A stretch of DNA of 64,000 nt from Streptomyces collinus Tu 365. GTDB lineage: Bacteria > Actinomycetota > Actinomycetes > Streptomycetales > Streptomycetaceae. The stretch lies in contig NC_021985.1 in the NCBI RefSeq assembly GCF_000444875.1, positions 248,001-312,000 on the forward strand, written 5' to 3'. Below, in pieces: positions 15,353-23,791 of the stretch; within the stretch, counting starts at the first letter, position 1, and every line of letters starts with the position of its first letter. Made by a program: the position numbers and the translations under genes. The notes beneath the pieces are model-generated. The model ran no database searches. It was given only the letters and a program-made list of their open reading frames with translations, and was not told the origin of the DNA.

Positions 15353-18300
15353 GCGGCCGCCTCCAGGTTCTGCGCGGGAGCGAGGACGACGAGGGCGGTA
15401 CCCGCCTCGACCTGGCTGCCCGGCCTCGTCAGGACCCGCACCACGACGCCGTCGGCGGGGGCCGGGACCCGGGACTCCATCTTCATCGCCTCCAGCACCA
15501 GAAGCGGCTGCCCGGCCGACACGCGGTCGCCGACCTCGACGCCGACCTGCCAGACGGAGGCGGCGAACTCGGCCTCGACCAGATGGCCGCCCTCGGGCAC
15601 GTCGATGTCGGCGGCCGGCGGGGGCACCTCCGCGGCCGACTCCGCACGCGCGAACTCGCCCGCCGCCTCCCAGGCCGCCCGCTCCGCGTCGAACGCCGCA
15701 CCCTGCCGGGCCCGGAAGGCGGCGATGGAGCCGGCGTTCTCGGCGAGGAAGCGCCGGTGGTCGGCGAGCGAGAAGGACCCCTCCTCGATCCGCGGGACGA
15801 ACCGGCCGGAGACGATGTCCGCGCGCAGCTGAAGCAGTTCCTCCGCCTCGACCGGGTACCAGCGGATCCGGTCGAAGAAGCGCAGCAGCCAGGGCCTGCC
15901 CGGCTCGAAGGCGCCGCGCTGCCGCCAGCCCGACCACACCTGGGTGGTGCGGCCGACGAACTGGTAGCCGCCGGGGCCCTCCATGCCGTAGACGCACAGG
16001 TACGCGCCGCCGATGCCGACCGAGTTCTCCGCGGTCCAGGTACGGGCGGGGTTGTACTTCGTCGTCACCAGCCGGTGCCGCGGGTCCAGCGGCGTGGCCA
16101 CCGGAGCGCCCAGGTACACGTCGCCCAGGCCCATGACCAGGTACTCGGCGTCGAAGACGGTGCGGTACACCTCGTCCACCGTCTCCAGGCCGTTGACGCG
16201 GCGGATGAACTCGATGTTCCAGGGGCACCACGGTGCGTCGTCGCGCACGCCCGCCATGTACCGGGCGATGGCCTCCCGGGTCGCCGGATCGTCCCAGGAC
16301 AGCGGCAGGTGGACGGTGCGGCTGGGCACCACCAGCTCGTCGGTGGCGGGCAGTTCCTCCTCCACGCGCCGCACGACGCCGAGCAGCTCGTCCAGCGGCA
16401 GGACACCGGGGTCCGTCCGCACCTGCAGGGAGCGGATGCCGGGAGTCAGGTCGGCGATCCCGTCCGGGCACCGCGCCGCCAGCGCCTCCGCGAGCGCGTG
16501 GATCCGCATGCGCAGCGCCAGGTCGAGCTGCATCGGGCCGTACTCGATGAGGAGGTTGTCGTCGCCGCTGCGCCGGTACGTCACCGCCGGGCGGGTCCCG
16601 GTCTTCGGCAGGCGGGCGAGGATGCCGCCGTCGACGACGGGCGCACGGTCGGCCCGCGGGGCCGCCGACGGGTTCCGCCGTAGACCGGCGGCCGCCTCGG
16701 TGGTCACGGGGACGAAGCGGACGGTGTCGCCGGGGCGGAGCTGCCCGAGTTTCCAGCGCTGCCCGGTCACGACCGTGGCCGGGCAGACGAAGCCGCCGAG
16801 CGAGGGCCCGTCGGGGCCGAGCAGGACAGGCATGTCGCCGGTGTAGTCGACGGCCCCGACGGAGTACGGGGTGTCGTGGATGTTGGACGGGTGCAGGCCG
16901 GCCTCGCCGCCGTCCGTCCGCGCCCACCGCGGCTTGGGGCCGACGAGGCGCACGCCGGTGCGCGCCGAGTTGAAGTGCACCTTCCAGTTGGCGCCGTAGA
17001 AGTCGCGGATGTCGTCCTCGGTGAAGAACTCGGGTGCGGCGTGCGGGCCTTCGACCGCGCCGATGGACCACTCGCCGCCGAAGGCCGGGCGCCGGTCCGT
17101 GGGAACGGCCGAGGCCCCCGCACGTCGTTCGCCGCCGTGCAGGACGTCGCCCGCGCGCAGGGCGCGGCCGCCGTGCCCGCCGAACCGGCCCAGGACGAAG
17201 GTGGCCGCGCTGCCCAGGAACTCTGGAACGTCCACGCCGCCCGCGAACAGGACGTACGTGCGCAGGCCGTGCTCGTGGGGCGCCCCGACCGCCAGGGTCT
17301 GCCCGGCCCCGACGGTGACCGGCTCCCACTGCGGTACGGCGGTGCCGTCGACCGTCACCGGCGCGGGCGCCCCCGTGACGCAGACGGTCGTGGGGTGGGT
17401 GAACCGCAGGGACGGCCCGTGGAGGGTGCACTCCAGGCCGGGCGCGCCCTCGGCGTTGCCGAGCGCGGTGTTGCCCAGCCGGAACGAGAGGTCGTCCATC
17501 GGCCCGCACGGCGGGACGCCGACCTGCCAGTGGCCGGTGCGTCCCGGCCAGTCCTGGACGGTGGTCAGGGTTCCCGGCGCGACGACCTCGACGCGAGGCG
17601 TGGGGTCGCCGATCCCGGCGAGCGAGGCGGTGCTGTGTGCGGCCGCGCGCACACCGGCGTCGCCCAGCGCGGCCCGCACCAGGCCGAGGTTGGTCTCGAT
17701 GCCGTCGAGGCGGGTGGCGGCGAGCGCCGCGTCCAGCCGGTCGAGCGCCTCGGCGCGGTCGGCGCCGTACGCGACGACCTTGGCGAGCAGCGGGTCATAG
17801 GAGGTGGTGACCTCGGTGCCGGTCTCCACCCAGGTGTCCACGCGGACTCCGGCGGGGAAGGCGACCCGGGTGAGCAGGCCCGCGCTCGGGCGGTGGTCGC
17901 GGGAGGGGTCCTCGGCGTAGAGGCGGGCCTCCACGGCGTGGCCCTTCGGCGCCGGCGGCGCGCTGACGACGGCGGTGTCGCCCTGTGCGAGGCGCAGCAT
18001 CCACTCCACGAGGTCGACGCCGTAGATCTCCTCGGTGACCGGGTGCTCCACCTGCAGGCGGGTGTTGACCTCCAGGAAGTACGCCTCCTCGCGTGCGGCG
18101 TCGTACACGAACTCCACCGTGCCGGCGGAGCGGTAGCGCACGGAGGCGCACAGCTCGCGGGCGGCGGCGGTCAGCCGCTCACGTACCCGGTCCGGGAGGT
18201 TCGGCGCCGGGGCCTCCTCCACGACCTTCTGGTTGCGGCGCTGCAGCGAGCAGTCGCGGTCCCCGAAGGTGACGACACGGCCCTCGCCGTCGCCGAAGAC

Positions 18301-18936
18301 CTGCACCTCGACGTGGCGGGCGGACTCCACGAGCCGTTCCAGGAAGACGCCGGCGGAGGAGAACGAGGCGGCGGCCACGCGCTGCACCTGCTCCCAGGCG
18401 TCGGCGAGGTCCCCGGCGTCGCGGCACGCCCGCATGCCGATGCCGCCGCCACCGCCGGTCGCCTTCAGCATCACCGGGTAGCCGATCTCCTCGGCCGCGG
18501 TGAGGGCCGCGGCCACGTCGGGCAGCAGTCCGGTGCCCGGGGCCAGCGGCACACCCGCCGCCTGAGCGGCCGCCCGCGCGGTGTGCTTGGCGCCGAACAG
18601 TTCGAGCTGTTCGGGCGTGGGGCCGACGAAGACCAGGCCCGCCTCGGCGCAGCGGCGCGCGAAGCCGGCGTCCTCGGACAGGAAGCCGTAGCCGGGGTGG
18701 ACGGCGCCCGCCCCGGTGTCCTTGGCCGCCCGGATCACCAGGTCGGCGTCCAGGTAGGACTGCTTGGCGGGGGCCGGGCCGAGCCGTACGGCCTCGTCGG
18801 CCAGGCGGACGTGCTCCGCCCCGCGGTCCGGGTCGGAGTAGACCGCGACGGTGCGCAGGCCGAGTCGGCGGGCGGTGCGGATGACGCGGGAGGCGATCTC
18901 GCCGCGGTTGGCCACCAGCAGGGTGTCGAACGTCAT
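15349..18936 (-). CDS. biotin-dependent urea/guanidine carboxylase
   Basis: 1195 residues. Domains in order: biotin carboxylase (about 1-440; LLVANRGEIASRVIRTARRL, ATP-grasp loop KATGGGGGIGMRA, EVNTRLQVEHPVTE), carboxyltransferase of AHS2/AHS1 type (about 460-1050; GPMDDLSFRLGN, IEYGPMQLDLALRMRIHAL, PWCPWNIEFIRRVNGL) and a biotin carrier domain with EAMKMES near the end. This is the bacterial urea carboxylase architecture. Because the operon includes the two DUF1989 proteins now known as carboxyguanidine deiminase subunits, guanidine is the more likely substrate. ATG 18936 follows a GGGAG site five bases after the previous gene. Confidence 0.92.
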   Translation of the reverse strand: MTFDTLLVANRGEIASRVIRTARRLGLRTVAVYSDPDRGAEHVRLADEAVRLGPAPAKQSYLDADLVIRAAKDTGAGAVHPGYGFLSEDAGFARRCAEAGLVFVGPTPEQLELFGAKHTARAAAQAAGVPLAPGTGLLPDVAAALTAAEEIGYPVMLKATGGGGGIGMRACRDAGDLADAWEQVQRVAAASFSSAGVFLERLVESARHVEVQVFGDGEGRVVTFGDRDCSLQRRNQKVVEEAPAPNLPDRVRERLTAAARELCASVRYRSAGTVEFVYDAAREEAYFLEVNTRLQVEHPVTEEIYGVDLVEWMLRLAQGDTAVVSAPPAPKGHAVEARLYAEDPSRDHRPSAGLLTRVAFPAGVRVDTWVETGTEVTTSYDPLLAKVVAYGADRAEALDRLDAALAATRLDGIETNLGLVRAALGDAGVRAAAHSTASLAGIGDPTPRVEVVAPGTLTTVQDWPGRTGHWQVGVPPCGPMDDLSFRLGNTALGNAEGAPGLECTLHGPSLRFTHPTTVCVTGAPAPVTVDGTAVPQWEPVTVGAGQTLAVGAPHEHGLRTYVLFAGGVDVPEFLGSAATFVLGRFGGHGGRALRAGDVLHGGERRAGASAVPTDRRPAFGGEWSIGAVEGPHAAPEFFTEDDIRDFYGANWKVHFNSARTGVRLVGPKPRWARTDGGEAGLHPSNIHDTPYSVGAVDYTGDMPVLLGPDGPSLGGFVCPATVVTGQRWKLGQLRPGDTVRFVPVTTEAAAGLRRNPSAAPRADRAPVVDGGILARLPKTGTRPAVTYRRSGDDNLLIEYGPMQLDLALRMRIHALAEALAARCPDGIADLTPGIRSLQVRTDPGVLPLDELLGVVRRVEEELPATDELVVPSRTVHLPLSWDDPATREAIARYMAGVRDDAPWCPWNIEFIRRVNGLETVDEVYRTVFDAEYLVMGLGDVYLGAPVATPLDPRHRLVTTKYNPARTWTAENSVGIGGAYLCVYGMEGPGGYQFVGRTTQVWSGWRQRGAFEPGRPWLLRFFDRIRWYPVEAEELLQLRADIVSGRFVPRIEEGSFSLADHRRFLAENAGSIAAFRARQGAAFDAERAAWEAAGEFARAESAAEVPPPAADIDVPEGGHLVEAEFAASVWQVGVEVGDRVSAGQPLLVLEAMKMESRVPAPADGVVVRVLTRPGSQVEAGTALVVLAPAQNLEAAA

Positions 18937-18941
18937 GGCAC

Positions 18942-19580
18942 TCAGCTCCCGTCCGGCTCGGAGACGGTCGCCCGCAGGGCGGTCGGGTCGAATCCGTTGC
19001 AGGGGTTGTTGATCTGCGGGCAGTTGGACAGCAGCACCAGGACGTCGGTCTCGGCCCGCAGCACGACCTTCAGGCCCGGGGCCGAAATGCCGTCGACGAT
19101 GCCGAGGGTGCCGTCCGGCTCGACGGGCACGTTCATGTACCAGTTGACGTTGGACACCAGGTCGCGCTGGTCCAGGCCGTGCCGGGCGCCCTCCGCGAGG
19201 AAGTTCTCCACGCAGGCGTGCTGCGACCAGGTGTGGTGCCCGTAGCGGAGGGTGTTGGACTCCTTGGAGCAGGCGCCGCCGATGGTGTCGTGGCGCCCGC
19301 AGGTGTCCTCGACGACCGTCATCAGCGGCGTGTGCTCACCCGACAGCAGCACCGAGCCGGTGGTCAGGAAGATGCCGCCCTGGGCCTGGACGGTGTCGGG
19401 GGCGCTGTAGCGCACGGACGTGTCGTGCGCGTCGTAGACGAGGAAGTCCGCGGCCTGGTTGCCGTGCAGGTCGGTGACGGTCAGCAGCGAGCCCGCGCGG
19501 ACGACGGCAGACCAGGCGGCGCGGGCGGGGACGGTCGCGTCGGTGACGACGCGTCCCACGCGGGTGGTCGTGGTGGTCAT
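18942..19580 (-). CDS. DUF1989 protein, probable carboxyguanidine deiminase subunit (smaller)
   Basis: 212 residues. DUF1989 hallmarks are visible: LLTVTDLHGNQAADFLVYDA, FLTTGSVLLSGEHTPLMTVV, DTCGRHDTIGGACS, and a C-terminal LSNCPQINNPCNGFDPTALR. Proteins of this type were first called urea-amidolyase associated proteins; established work shows the pair forms a deiminase converting carboxyguanidine to allophanate and ammonia. ATG 19580 overlaps the previous gene's TGA (ATGA), as expected for two subunits made in equal amounts. Confidence 0.88.
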   Translation of the reverse strand: MTTTTTRVGRVVTDATVPARAAWSAVVRAGSLLTVTDLHGNQAADFLVYDAHDTSVRYSAPDTVQAQGGIFLTTGSVLLSGEHTPLMTVVEDTCGRHDTIGGACSKESNTLRYGHHTWSQHACVENFLAEGARHGLDQRDLVSNVNWYMNVPVEPDGTLGIVDGISAPGLKVVLRAETDVLVLLSNCPQINNPCNGFDPTALRATVSEPDGS

Positions 19581-20419
19581 GCGATCCCCCTGGCGGCGAG
19601 GTGCTCGGCGGTGTTGAGGAAGGCGCGGCGGCCCTCGGGCGTGGCGTTCCACAGCGCGTCGTGCGGGCCGGTCGGCCGGGCCCGGTACGCGAGCACCTCC
19701 ACGGGGCCGCAGACGTAGTCCGGGCGCGGGTCCAGCGGGTGCGGGACGTTGGCGATCAGCACGGTCAGCGGCTGTTCGGCGCGCAGTGTGACGGATGTGC
19801 CGGGGCCCGCGGAGCCGGTGAACGTGGTGGTGCCGTCCCTGTTGATCCGGACGCCCTGGAAGAAGGAGACGGACGGCGGGACGTCCCGTGGGCCGAGGCC
19901 GTTCTTGAGGGCGGCGAGCTTGAACAGCTCACGCCCTGCGGGGGACGCCGACTGAGGGGACCCGTCGCCGTAGCGGGCGGTGTTGCGGGCCAGGGCGGAG
20001 GTGCCGGTGAGGGCGTCGTGCCGGCCGGAGGTGTCCGCGGTGACGGACGCGAGGACCCGTCCCTGGCCGGACAGGAGCAGGTGTCCCACGCCGAGGTAGG
20101 CGTTCCAGAGCACCTTGACCGTGTCGGCCGTGTTCAGCCGCTCCCAGGGGCGGTCCGCGCTGTAGAGCAGGACGTGGGCGCACGCGTCGCCGGTGAGGTC
20201 GGTCAGCCGCAGCTCGGTGCCCCGTGCGAGGACGTTGTGGGTGTAGTTGCCGCCCGCCACCGTCTCGGCCCATACGAGGTCCTCGCCGGCGATCCCGTCC
20301 GGCGGTGCAGGCCAGTCGCTCGCCGGGAGTACGGGCATGGTGGCGGACCTGGTGCCCTCCTGGGCGCGGGCATGGTCCCGGGCACCACGGGCCGACGCTG
20401 TCGCTGACGGTGTCGTCAC
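19577..20419 (-). CDS. DUF1989 protein, probable carboxyguanidine deiminase subunit (larger)
   Basis: 280 residues; GTG 20419 with GGAGG eight bases upstream. First gene of the operon. DUF1989 features: ELRLTDLTGDACAHVLLYSA, GQGRVLASVTADTSGRHDAL, and LTVLIANVPHPLDPRPDYVC. It pairs with the smaller DUF1989 protein encoded next. The promoter region holds a 20-bp palindrome and GlnR-like boxes, implying control by a repressor and by nitrogen supply. The first about 30 residues are low-complexity, so a downstream start cannot be excluded. Confidence 0.87.
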   Translation of the reverse strand: MTTPSATASARGARDHARAQEGTRSATMPVLPASDWPAPPDGIAGEDLVWAETVAGGNYTHNVLARGTELRLTDLTGDACAHVLLYSADRPWERLNTADTVKVLWNAYLGVGHLLLSGQGRVLASVTADTSGRHDALTGTSALARNTARYGDGSPQSASPAGRELFKLAALKNGLGPRDVPPSVSFFQGVRINRDGTTTFTGSAGPGTSVTLRAEQPLTVLIANVPHPLDPRPDYVCGPVEVLAYRARPTGPHDALWNATPEGRRAFLNTAEHLAARGIA

Positions 20420-20443
20420 GGCTGAACCTCCGGCTCGGCGCTA

Positions 20444-20463
20444 TTTCTGTCGTGCGACAGAAA
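20444..20463. promoter_or_regulatory. 20-bp palindrome, probable TetR operator (enzyme operon side)
   Basis: TTTCTGTCG-TG-CGACAGAAA is a perfect inverted repeat with 9-bp arms. It lies between the divergent enzyme operon (start 20419) and tetR (start 20577). A near copy stands before the permease gene at 22893-22912. Such sharing strongly suggests one regulator acting on both. Confidence 0.75.
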
Positions 20464-20487
20464 TTAGGGGCGGGCCGAGTCCCGGCC

Positions 20488-20514
20488 GTTGCCCGTGCGT
20501 TTCCGGGCGGTAAC
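20488..20514 (-). promoter_or_regulatory. GlnR-like boxes upstream of the guanidine operon
   Basis: On the minus strand the order is GTTAC-n6-GAAAC-n6-GCAAC with 11-bp periodicity. This fits the actinobacterial GlnR box pattern gTnAC-n6-GnAAC. Position just upstream of the palindrome suits nitrogen-dependent activation of the deiminase/carboxylase operon. Confidence 0.55.
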
Positions 20515-20576
20515 CGCCGCCTCACCGCCGCCGATCGGCGCCCGGGCAGCCTGCGGCCCTGTGCGAGGATCACGGA

Positions 20577-21263
20577 GTGAGCCCGCCCCCCAGCAGAAGA
20601 GTCGGCCGCCCCCGTGCCCAGGAGCGTCCCGCCAGTGGACTCCCGCCCCGCGAGGAGGTGCTGGCCGCCGCCGCCGAACTGTTCACCGCGCACGGCTACA
20701 CCGCGACCTCCACCCGCGCGGTCGCCGAGCGGGCCGGGCTGCGCCAGGCGTCGCTGTACCACTACTTCGACGGCAAGGAGGCGATCCTCGCCGCGCTGCT
20801 CGAAGGGACCGTCCGTCCCTCGCTGGAGATCGCGCGCGAGCTGGTGAGGCGTACCGGGACGGCCGCCGAGGCGCGGCTGTGGGCGCTGTGCCACTCCGAC
20901 GTACTGCTGCTGTGCGGCGGCCCGCACAACCCGGGGGCTCTCTACCTGCTCCCCGAGGCGCAGACGGAGCGCTTCGCCGTCTTCCAGCAGGTCCGGGCCG
21001 AACTGAAGGCCGCGTACGGGGAGTTGCTGACGGACACGGAGCCGGGCGCGGCGCTCGCCGCGGAGGAGCTCGCCCTGCGCACGGACCTCGTCTTCGGCCT
21101 CACCGAGAGCGTGATCCTCATCCGGCGCGCCGACCCCGCCCGCGATCCGCGGGTCCTCGCCGCGGCGACGGCCGACGCGGCACTGCGGGTCGCGGGCGTG
21201 CCGCAGCGCTCCGTGGCACGGCAGCGCCGCGAGGGGCAGCGGCTCCTCGCGGCGTGGCGGTGA
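20577..21263 (+). CDS. TetR-family regulator of the guanidine locus
   Basis: 228 residues from GTG 20577. The N-terminal HTH is typical (AAELFTAHGYTATSTRAVAE, AGLRQASLYHYFDGKEAILA). The C-terminal ligand domain has the usual all-helical look. It is divergent from the DUF1989/carboxylase operon and lies beside the permease gene. The palindromes at 20444-20463 and 22893-22912 are its probable targets. The ligand is unknown; a pathway intermediate or guanidine itself is an inference. Confidence 0.85.
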   Translation: MSPPPSRRVGRPRAQERPASGLPPREEVLAAAAELFTAHGYTATSTRAVAERAGLRQASLYHYFDGKEAILAALLEGTVRPSLEIARELVRRTGTAAEARLWALCHSDVLLLCGGPHNPGALYLLPEAQTERFAVFQQVRAELKAAYGELLTDTEPGAALAAEELALRTDLVFGLTESVILIRRADPARDPRVLAAATADAALRVAGVPQRSVARQRREGQRLLAAWR

Positions 21264-21288
21264 CGGCGCGCCCGGGGCGCGGGTCCGC

Positions 21289-22857
21289 TCAGAGCGGTGC
21301 GGCCTGCGCCGCGTCCGTGCGGTCCGGCTGCCCGGTCGGCGTGACGGCGGGCGCGCGGCGGCGGCACAGCGCGCCGACGGCGACCGTGGCGCCGACGAAC
21401 AGGACGGTGAACCACTGGAAGTACCAGTGGCCGCCCGCCGGGTCGTACACCCCGGCGCGCGGCCAGGCGAGATTGACCGTCATGAGCAGCCCGTACGCGA
21501 CCGCCAGGGCGTTGACCGGCAGACCCCAGCGGCCCAGGGAGAACAGCGGCCGGCCCAGCTCGTCGCGGCCGTGGGCGTCCGTGGCCGGCCACTGGCCCCT
21601 CAGCCGCCGGACCAGCATCGGCGCGGTGACCCCGGCGTAGGCGAGGTAGAGCATCGCGATGCACGTGGTACCGATGGCCAGGAACGCCTCCGGGGAGGCG
21701 AGGTTGAGCAGGGCGAGCGCGGCGGCGAGGACACCGACCACCAGGGCCGGGGCGAAGGGCATGCCCGTGCGCGGCGAGACCTTGGCGAGCCGTGCGGACA
21801 GCGGCAGCATCCCGTCGCGCGCCATGGAGAACAGCATGCGCGTGCCCGCGGTCTGGATGGCCAGGGTGGCCACGCAGATGGCGACGGCGACGTCCGCGAG
21901 CAGCGCCCTTCCCACACCGCTGCCCAGACTGCTGGTGAGGACGTAGCCCAGTCCCTCGGTGGCCAGCCGGCCGTCCTCCAGGCTGGGCGCGGCCAGCACA
22001 CCGCCGAGCAGCAGCAGGCCGCCCAGTACGCCTGCCGCGGCGAGGGCGCCGAGGATGGTGCGCGGAGCGGTCCGGCGGGGGTTGCGGGTCTCCTCGCTCA
22101 TCTCGCCCGCGCTGTCGAAGCCGATGAGAACGTAGGCCGCGGTGAACGAGCCCACCAGCAGCGCCGCCACCGGGCCGCCCTGGCCGCCGGTCCTCAGGGT
22201 CACGCCGGCACCGCGCTCGGCGTGGGTGAACAGCAGGACGACGATGAGGACCGCGCCGATGATCTCGGCCGTGACGCCGACGCGGTTGACGGCGGACATG
22301 ACGCGGTTGTCGACGACGTTCACGACCGTGGTCAGTACCAGCAGGACGAGGGCCAGCAGGGCGGCGTTGGCCGCCCCGGTCGTGGTGGTGGGCGCCGGGT
22401 CGCCGCCGGCCAGCTGGAAACCGGACCAGATCGCGGGCAGTACGACCTGCAGCGCCAGCGCCGCCGCGGCGACTACGACCACCTGGCCGATCACCATGAT
22501 CCAGCCCGTGAACCAGCCGAAGGCGGGGCCGCTCAGCCGGGTCGACCACTGGTAGACCGCCCCGGAGATGGGGTAGCGGGCGGCGAGTTCGGCGAAGCAG
22601 GCGGCCACGAGCAGCTGGCCGGCGAGCACGGCGGGCCAGGTCCACAGGAACAGCGGCCCGCCGAAGGAGTAGCCGAAGGCGAAGAACTGGAAGACCGTGG
22701 TCAGGACCGAGATGAAGGAGAAGCCGGCGGCGAAGGACGCGTACCGTCCCATCTGCCGCCGCAGTTCCTGGCGGTAGCCGAATGCGGCGAGCGTGCCGTC
22801 GTCGGCGACGCCGGCGGACGGTGGCGGTGGCGGTGCGGGATCTGTGGTCACGGTCAT
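21289..22857 (-). CDS. APC-superfamily amino acid/amine permease
   Basis: 522 residues with about 12 hydrophobic segments; ATG 22857 with AGGGGA upstream. The APC consensus is present in the first helix region (FSFISVLTTVFQFFAFGYSF) and in GFDSAGEMSEETRNPRRTAP, the conserved loop of amino-acid permeases. Shared operator and GlnR-like boxes with the enzyme operon indicate it imports the nitrogen source used there, guanidine or a related compound. It converges with tetR, 25 bases apart. Confidence 0.88.
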   Translation of the reverse strand: MTVTTDPAPPPPPSAGVADDGTLAAFGYRQELRRQMGRYASFAAGFSFISVLTTVFQFFAFGYSFGGPLFLWTWPAVLAGQLLVAACFAELAARYPISGAVYQWSTRLSGPAFGWFTGWIMVIGQVVVVAAAALALQVVLPAIWSGFQLAGGDPAPTTTTGAANAALLALVLLVLTTVVNVVDNRVMSAVNRVGVTAEIIGAVLIVVLLFTHAERGAGVTLRTGGQGGPVAALLVGSFTAAYVLIGFDSAGEMSEETRNPRRTAPRTILGALAAAGVLGGLLLLGGVLAAPSLEDGRLATEGLGYVLTSSLGSGVGRALLADVAVAICVATLAIQTAGTRMLFSMARDGMLPLSARLAKVSPRTGMPFAPALVVGVLAAALALLNLASPEAFLAIGTTCIAMLYLAYAGVTAPMLVRRLRGQWPATDAHGRDELGRPLFSLGRWGLPVNALAVAYGLLMTVNLAWPRAGVYDPAGGHWYFQWFTVLFVGATVAVGALCRRRAPAVTPTGQPDRTDAAQAAPL

Positions 22858-22892
22858 GGCGGTCCCCTGTCGCGGAGGCGTGATCCTGCGAG

Positions 22893-22912
22893 TTCCTGTC
22901 GTGTGACAGAAA
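22893..22912. promoter_or_regulatory. imperfect palindrome, probable TetR operator (permease side)
   Basis: TTCCTGTCG-TG-TGACAGAAA matches the operator at 20444-20463 at 18 of 20 positions and shares the next bases TTAGGG. It sits 36 bases before the permease ATG. Confidence 0.7.
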
Positions 22913-22925
22913 TTAGGGACGCCCC

Positions 22926-22952
22926 GTTTCCCCGGGGTGTCACGACCGTGTC
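22926..22952 (-). promoter_or_regulatory. GlnR-like boxes upstream of the permease
   Basis: On the minus strand: GACAC-n6-GACAC-n6-GAAAC with 11-bp spacing. It is weaker than the enzyme-operon site because the first box lacks the T in gTnAC, but the geometry and position relative to the palindrome are the same. Confidence 0.4.
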
Positions 22953-23085
22953 CGCGCCGTTAGTGACTCCTCTCCCCACCGGGGTCAAGGCCTGCCTGGA
23001 CACCCAACGCGGTTCGCCTCGCCCGTGAGCCCCCCATCCCGCTCCCGCTCCCGCTCCCAAGGGGCGATGCCAGGCCGACCGTGTC

Positions 23086-23640
23086 ATGACTGCTGCCGGT
23101 GCGTGGCTTGGTGGCTTGGCCGGCTTGCGCGGTGTGGCGGTCGACCGGCTCATCACCGCCCTGGGTGTGCGGCGTGCGACCGTCGGCTCATGGGAGTCGG
23201 CCAAGACCGAGCCGCGCCCACCGCAGCGGAATGCGTACGCGCGTCTGCTCGAGCAGCTCGCACAGCTCTATCCCACGGAAGGCACCGGCGCCCTGCAGGA
23301 GCGCACCGGGGCGAAGCAAGCCCTGCAACTGCTCGACGCGGTGCACGACTTCACCACCGCGACCGACCTACCTGTCCCCATCCTGCTGCTGCGCAGCCTG
23401 GCCTCCGCCCCAGGCACATACCAAGGCACCCCACAATCTCCACGCCGCGGACGGTGCGGGTGCAGGTGAAGCCCCCCGCGCGCGTTCCGTGGCCGACGCC
23501 GTGCGGCCCAGGTGGCGAAGGCCGACGTCGAAGACACAAGCCGCCCGAAGGTCATCAAACGGGATGCGGCGTCCCCGGCGGGCGTCACGTCGAGCCCGGT
23601 CGCCGCACTTCCGGTAGTCGAGGAGGATCTCGTCCCGTAA
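23086..23640 (+). pseudogene. decayed HTH protein gene with in-frame stop
   Basis: The frame from ATG 23086 to TGA 23469 encodes an XRE-like DNA-binding segment (DRLITALGVRRATVGSWESA, then TEPRPPQRNAYARLLEQLAQ) as seen at the start of Streptomyces plasmid- or telomere-associated HTH proteins. After the stop the same frame continues with protein-like sequence (AAQVAKADVEDTSRPKVIKR, SPVAALPVVEEDLVP) to a TAA at 23640. The N-terminus also seems clipped. It is interpreted as a truncated gene interrupted by a stop, though the 127-residue product could still be made. Confidence 0.45.
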
Positions 23641-23791
23641 CGAGGGCCGGGGCGGGTCCGGGACGGGCGCTTCGTAAAACGCTCAAAGTACAACGGTTCG
23701 ATTTCCGTACGCGCCAGGGGGCTGACCCCGGGGTCCTGCTGCGCGATAACGTGCGGGCTCGGCCTGATCATCGTACTGTCCGGGGACTGTT

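Noticed and set aside
13631..15832. 733-codon plus-strand frame opposite the allophanate hydrolase and carboxylase genes
   Set aside because: Its arginine/glycine-rich translation has no motifs, and the minus strand encodes complete, conserved enzymes. It is a shadow of high third-position GC.
13664..20419. Annotation of the operon as plain urea degradation
   Set aside because: The two DUF1989 genes indicate carboxyguanidine chemistry; urea use alone would not need them.
20420..20576. Guanidine riboswitch upstream of the enzyme operon
   Set aside because: By eye no ykkC-type paired elements were found; the region is occupied by the palindrome and GlnR-like boxes.
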